46,078 nucleotides of DNA from VBAS01 sp035318985. Its GTDB lineage: Bacteria > Bacteroidota > Bacteroidia > Chitinophagales > Chitinophagaceae. A program made the translations under genes and the position numbers. Below are positions 42,498-46,078 of this stretch, piece by piece. Each line of letters begins with the position of its first letter. Positions within the stretch are counted from its first letter, which is position 1. The notes beneath the pieces were generated by a model that was given only the letters and a program-made list of their open reading frames with translations, was not told the origin of the DNA and searched no databases. The stretch lies in NCBI GenBank assembly GCA_035318985.1, contig DATHDP010000068.1, positions 1 to 46,078 of the forward strand. Reading direction: 5' to 3'.

Positions 42498-43244
42498 TTA
42501 TTCAAGATGATACTCTTCCTTTAATATTGCTAATAAATTTCCTGCCTGCTGTAGAAGCAATTTGAAATCCCGACGGCTTGCTTTATTTATCGCTTTTATT
42601 CCATAAACCCGGTAATTCCATTCATAAAGCTCCCGCCTAGAGTAAGGCTGCAAGGAAGGATTACCTTTAGGCGGCCCTATGACAGCAACATTTTCATCAA
42701 GCATTGGGTCAAAAACCAGTGCATCAAACATCTTTGTAGCTGCATCCCTGTAATGCACGATCAATCCTTCTTCAACCTCCCACTGCCCTAACAGGTTCCT
42801 TACGTTTACATCATATTTTGAAATACTGTCTACAACTGTGCGTTTCCGGATCAGACGAAATGCCCCTGAATTTTTTAATTGTTGGATCGTACCATCATTT
42901 GGAACAAACCGATAGGGAAGGGTTCGGGCTATGCTCACCGCATAAAAATATATCTGCCTTGTAAAATATTTTGAAGAGTCACTGTTCATCAAATAAGAAA
43001 GCGAATCAAGAGAATGTTCCTTTTTAGTTCGTGCATTAATAATTCTGTCAAGATTCGCCGTATCGGCTTTAATATCATTAAACAGTGATTGAACAAATTG
43101 TTTTTCTCTTTGATGCTCTACAAGATGCTCCCTTTGATTCTCTACAAAAAAACCAAGTGTAACAGCAAGGAATAACATTAAAAACTCCCACAGGTAATGC
43201 GTCCATTTTTTTCTTTCTGTGTGAGCATGATGATGAACTTCCAT
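42498..43244 (-). CDS. His-rich single-pass membrane protein, family copy 3
   Basis: A 248-residue family member. The N-terminus MEVHHHAHTERKKWTHYLWE leads into one helix and ENQREHLVEHQREKQF, nearly the same as in the copy at 23276. The core has VPNDGTIQQLKNSGAFRLI and SISKYD, and the C-terminus is LKEEYHLE. It is the middle gene of the array, 5 nt after the first copy and 6 nt before the last. The close spacing indicates one transcript. Function unknown. Confidence 0.75.
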   Translation of the reverse strand: MEVHHHAHTERKKWTHYLWEFLMLFLAVTLGFFVENQREHLVEHQREKQFVQSLFNDIKADTANLDRIINARTKKEHSLDSLSYLMNSDSSKYFTRQIYFYAVSIARTLPYRFVPNDGTIQQLKNSGAFRLIRKRTVVDSISKYDVNVRNLLGQWEVEEGLIVHYRDAATKMFDALVFDPMLDENVAVIGPPKGNPSLQPYSRRELYEWNYRVYGIKAINKASRRDFKLLLQQAGNLLAILKEEYHLE

Positions 43245-43249
43245 ATAAT

Positions 43250-43981
43250 TTAGTTCAGGTGATACTCTTTTTTTATTAAGAATATAAGCTCTTTTGCGAT
43301 TGTTAGCTGATTTTGAATAAGGTTTTGAATAGATCTTAACATGACTCCGGCAGCAGCAACGACATTAGCATATTCTTTAACCAGTAGTGGATCTGGATTT
43401 ATTAACCTGATCGCATTGTTAACATCTACCGGGCTTTTGTTTTTGAGATATAATTCAGCCGTATTAAAAATTCTTGTTTCCATATCTCTTCCCTTAGTTC
43501 GATACGCCGTATGACGATCATGTGCCTGGTTTATTTTTTCAATCTCATTCCAATAACTAATGATCCCATCATTCACTTTCTGGTTCCTGATAATCCGCAT
43601 ATTACCAGAATTTTTAAGCTGTGTGACAGTCCTGTCGTTAAATTTAAATGTGAGATTGTTAAGCACTGGATATGTGTAGTGATAAGCCCTGATAATATTT
43701 TCTTGCAGGAGTGGCTGAATTGTAAGAAAGACAAGCAAAGAATCTACTTTCTGCAATCTTTTATCAATTTCGTTCGAAATGGAACGAATTTCCAGGGTAT
43801 CGCTTTCAAGGTCTGCAATCATTAATTTCATGAACTGCTTTTCTCTTTGATTTTCTATCACATGTTCGAGCTGATATTCTGCTAAAAAACCAGAGAACAC
43901 AGCGAGAAACAGCATAAGAAATTCCCAGAAATAATGCGTCCATTTTTTTCTTTCGGTATGTGAATGTGTATGCACTTCCAT
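43250..43981 (-). CDS. His-rich single-pass membrane protein, family copy 2
   Basis: A 243-residue family member and first gene of the tandem array. N-terminus MEVHTHSHTERKKWTHYFWE; one helix; AEYQLEHVIENQREKQF. The core FNDRTVTQLKNSGNMRII is followed by NDGIISYW, and the end is KKEYHLN. Across the four copies the invariant parts are the His-alternating start, HTERKKW-x-HY, the E-x-REK motif, D-x-T-x2-Q-[LM]-[KR]-x-SG, and the terminal EY-x-L. It starts 56 bp from the truncated DUF418 remnant on the other strand. Confidence 0.75.
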   Translation of the reverse strand: MEVHTHSHTERKKWTHYFWEFLMLFLAVFSGFLAEYQLEHVIENQREKQFMKLMIADLESDTLEIRSISNEIDKRLQKVDSLLVFLTIQPLLQENIIRAYHYTYPVLNNLTFKFNDRTVTQLKNSGNMRIIRNQKVNDGIISYWNEIEKINQAHDRHTAYRTKGRDMETRIFNTAELYLKNKSPVDVNNAIRLINPDPLLVKEYANVVAAAGVMLRSIQNLIQNQLTIAKELIFLIKKEYHLN

Positions 43982-44037
43982 AAACAGCTAAATAAGGCGT
44001 AAAATGTATATACTAATCTAAGATTTATTCTTATTAA

Positions 44038-44382
44038 TTGACGGCTTGTTTATTCCCATTCCTTTCCTCCGGTTGGTTCAAATGGTTTTTTGCTTTACTG
44101 CGTCCTGTTGGGCAAATGGCATTTACAAATTACCTGACGCAATCGATTATGTGTGGCTTATTCTTTTTGGGAATTGGATTCAATTGTTTTGGCCAACTGG
44201 AATATCATCAGTTGTTTTATGTAGTAGGAGCCGTATGGGTCATTCAAATTATCTGGAGTCATATATGGTTGCGGTATTTCCGCTTCGGTCCATTGGAGTG
44301 GGCTTGGAGAAGTTTGACTTACTGGAAAAAACAACCGTTCAAAAAAAATAATTCTTCAAGCGAAACAATGAGCATTTCTTAG
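44038..44382 (+). pseudogene. 5'-truncated DUF418 (YeiB-like) remnant
   Basis: An open frame of 114 codons corresponds only to the C-terminal part of DUF418 membrane proteins: RPVGQMAFTNYLTQSIMCGL, QIIWSHIWLRYFRFGPLEWA and WRSLTYW are the family's end signature. Full-length DUF418 proteins have about 400 residues. The frame has a stop immediately upstream (44035-44037) and starts with TTG, without ATG. The missing N-terminal region is not found upstream, where the His-rich array begins. It is most likely a gene remnant left after a deletion or insertion. A short expressed protein cannot be excluded. Confidence 0.75.
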
Positions 44383-44385
44383 CGA

Positions 44386-44415
44386 TAGCTCATAATCTTA
44401 TTGTTTAGCTCATAA
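44386..44415. promoter_or_regulatory. Direct repeat TAGCTCATAA with 20-bp period
   Basis: TAGCTCATAA occurs at 44386-44395 and 44406-44415, two helical turns apart. It is upstream of the likely promoter of the cyclase gene. This is a layout seen for activators binding one face of the DNA. No factor is identified. Confidence 0.4.
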
Positions 44416-44446
44416 AATTACACCCTTAGAGAAGCTGAGTGTTTCT

Positions 44447-44454
44447 TACATTTA
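44447..44454 (+). promoter_or_regulatory. -7-like box directly before the cyclase ATG
   Basis: TACATTTA matches seven of eight positions of TAnnTTTG and ends 4 nt before ATG 44459, the same geometry as at 1562 and 39695. No clear -33 element is visible. Confidence 0.35.
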
Positions 44455-44458
44455 CGGC

Positions 44459-46078
44459 ATGCGACAGCTCGCTGCAATATTATTTGCTGACATGACCGGT
44501 TATACTGCAATAATGCAGGATAATGAGCATCTTGCCCGTCAGAAGAGAAAGCGTTTCAGAGAAGTGCTGGAAGCTGCCGTTGCAAATCATGATGGAAAGA
44601 TCCTGCAGAACTATGGAGATGGTTCACTCACCATTTTCAACAGCGCTATTAATAGTGTGAACTGTGCTATTTCCATTCAACAGCAATTACAGTTAGAGCC
44701 AAAAGTGGAATTACGGATCGGTATTCATACCGGCGATGTGGTGATGGAAGATGAATCCATTTTTGGTGATGGTGTCAATCTTGCATCACGCATTGAATCG
44801 ATGGCTGTGCCCGGTGGTGTTTTTATTTCGGAAAAAGTTTACGACGAAATAAAAAATCATGAGCATATAAAAACCCGCGACCTTGGTTTTGTTGAATTAA
44901 AAAATGTAAAACAACCGGTTCATCTTTTTGCCATTGCAAATAATGGTATCGTGGTTCCTTCCCGCGAAGAGTTGAAAGGAAAAACTAAACAACCTGCTAA
45001 TCGTCTTGCTGTTTTACCATTTGTAAATATGAGTGCCGATCCCGAGAATGAATATTTCAGCGATGGCATTACTGAGGAATTATTAAATGCCCTGACTAAA
45101 GTGGATGGACTACAGGTTACCTCCCGCACTTCAGCATTTGCATTCAAAGGCAAACATGATGATGTTCGTGAAATAGCGATCAAACTAAATGTCGATAAAA
45201 TATTAGAAGGCAGTGTGAGAAAAGCCGGTAACAGGGTGCGTATAACCACACAGTTGATCAATGCCGCAGATGGTTATCATATATGGAGTGAAAATTATGA
45301 CCGTGATCTTACTGATATTTTTGTTGTACAAGATGAGATCAGCAGTATTATTGCCAACCGGCTCAGAGAGAATCTTTCACTGTCAGAGCAAACTGAACAA
45401 CTTGTTAAAGTACCAACAAAAAACATTGAAGCGTACACACTTTTTTTAAAAGGTCTTTATTTCCGAAGCAAGATCACTCCGGCAGATATGCTTAAAGCAA
45501 TTGATCTGTTTGAACAAGCTATTCAACTCGAACCAAATTATGCGGAAGCATACGCTTATATCGCCGGTACCTACAGTTATCTTGGTGCCACAGGGCAGGT
45601 AAAACCTGAAAAAGCGTTTAAAATAGTAAATGAATATAGTGAGAAAGCCCTGCAGCTTAACGACAAGATCGCTGAGAGCCATTTGGCAAAAGCGAATGCT
45701 CATATGTTTTATAAATGGGATCCAAAAGCTGCCTTTGATTCATTACAAAGAGCAATACAACTAAGCCCTGCTCATTCGGAAGCACATGATGTGCTGGGTC
45801 TATTCTATATAGTTGTTGGGCAAAAACATAAAGCAATAAAAGTTTTGGAAAAGGCTTCTGAAGCCGATCCGCTTGCTCCGCATCTTAATCATTTGCTCGC
45901 CGAAGCCTATATAATGAACCTGCAGTATGACGATGCAATGCGTATTGCTGACCGGTTACTTGAAATGAATCCGCAAATGAGAATAGCTCTAGAAACAAAA
46001 GGCTGGTGTTACGGATTGAAAGGAGATTGGGAAAAGGCTCTCGAGTATTTTAAAGAAATTCATCGACTGACTAATCAT
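44459..46078 (+). CDS. Adenylate cyclase / TolB-like / TPR protein (partial, runs off end)
   Basis: An open frame of 540 codons with no stop before the window end, so the 3' part is missing. Residues 1-165 form a class III nucleotide cyclase domain. It has metal-binding Asp11 (LFADMTGYT) and Asp54 (NYGDGSL), and the transition-state Asn/Arg pair in DGVNLASRIES. At the base-recognition Lys position it has Gln50. Residues of about 180-310 resemble the TolB N-terminal/FlgO-like domain (RLAVLPFVNMSADPENEYFS and DGITEELLNAL). TPR repeats follow from about 335 (AIDLFEQAIQLEPNYAEAYA...). It would make cAMP or cGMP in response to protein contacts through the TPRs; that is inferred. Confidence 0.88.
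   Translation, partial: MRQLAAILFADMTGYTAIMQDNEHLARQKRKRFREVLEAAVANHDGKILQNYGDGSLTIFNSAINSVNCAISIQQQLQLEPKVELRIGIHTGDVVMEDESIFGDGVNLASRIESMAVPGGVFISEKVYDEIKNHEHIKTRDLGFVELKNVKQPVHLFAIANNGIVVPSREELKGKTKQPANRLAVLPFVNMSADPENEYFSDGITEELLNALTKVDGLQVTSRTSAFAFKGKHDDVREIAIKLNVDKILEGSVRKAGNRVRITTQLINAADGYHIWSENYDRDLTDIFVVQDEISSIIANRLRENLSLSEQTEQLVKVPTKNIEAYTLFLKGLYFRSKITPADMLKAIDLFEQAIQLEPNYAEAYAYIAGTYSYLGATGQVKPEKAFKIVNEYSEKALQLNDKIAESHLAKANAHMFYKWDPKAAFDSLQRAIQLSPAHSEAHDVLGLFYIVVGQKHKAIKVLEKASEADPLAPHLNHLLAEAYIMNLQYDDAMRIADRLLEMNPQMRIALETKGWCYGLKGDWEKALEYFKEIHRLTNH

Noticed and set aside
44046..44351. Alternative frame over the DUF418 remnant
   Set aside because: The neighbouring frame carries the clear family signature (FRFGPLEW), and this one has none.
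1..46078. CRISPR array, tRNA, rRNA, insertion sequence or attachment site
   Set aside because: I read both strands for repeat-spacer patterns, cloverleaf signals and transposase motifs and saw none; a proper search with dedicated tools could still find a divergent one.

Overview
The window looks like a chromosomal segment of a Bacteroidota bacterium, most likely a member of the Chitinophagaceae or a close relative. The evidence is the AT-rich, gene-dense layout, a complete alternative complex III / cytochrome oxidase operon, DUF5522 and DUF6787 proteins, a futalosine-pathway menaquinone gene, TAnnTTTG-type -7 promoter elements, and small dispersed palindromes of the kind common in this phylum. 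I see no tRNA, rRNA, CRISPR array, IS element or prophage. No gene-free stretch exceeds about 300 bp, and convergent genes often abut or overlap by a few bases.

Layout. (1) 1-1942, plus strand: trmB, a DUF5522 protein, a small secreted protein and an alkyltransferase-like DNA repair protein. (2) 1939-18281, minus strand: a 16 kb respiratory operon, read right to left as actA-B-C-D-E-F (menaquinol:cytochrome c oxidoreductase), coxII, coxI, ctaB, two subunit III genes and subunit IV. A hairpin-plus-T-run terminator follows, and then sco and a DUF420 gene. (3) 18564-27432: mixed housekeeping and envelope genes, including purN, a TPR protein, a TMEM175-type channel, a serine hydrolase, a His-rich single-pass membrane protein, an alpha/beta hydrolase, a GNAT enzyme, an M19 dipeptidase and DUF3817. 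(4) 27512-34774: a large DUF5916 outer-membrane-type protein, a DoxX-like protein, a second serine hydrolase, mqnC and an aspartyl protease with a PDZ domain. (5) 34846-38415: an M16 peptidase pair with a second TMEM175 gene between its halves, then a PF04020 membrane protein. (6) 38424-46078: a VWA protein, a fused E1 alpha/beta 2-oxoacid dehydrogenase, a tandem array of three more His-rich single-pass proteins, a 5'-truncated DUF418 remnant, and an adenylate cyclase/TolB-like/TPR protein that runs off the end.

How the genes fit together. MqnC makes a precursor of menaquinone. ACIII (ActA-F) oxidises menaquinol and passes electrons through its own c hemes to the aa3-type oxidase. CtaB (heme O synthesis) and Sco (CuA insertion) mature that oxidase. 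No heme A synthase gene (ctaA) is present here.

The most unusual items are: the four-member His-rich family with conserved ends and a conserved core; a linker in the E1 fusion that encodes an 18-bp perfect palindrome and a CACTCA-rich tract; a 48-bp element present twice between cistrons of the respiratory operon; a sixth heme motif on ActA; the M16 / TMEM175 / M16 gene order; and several genes whose -7-like box ends only four bases before the ATG. All functional statements are read from sequence and family knowledge; nothing was searched or computed.
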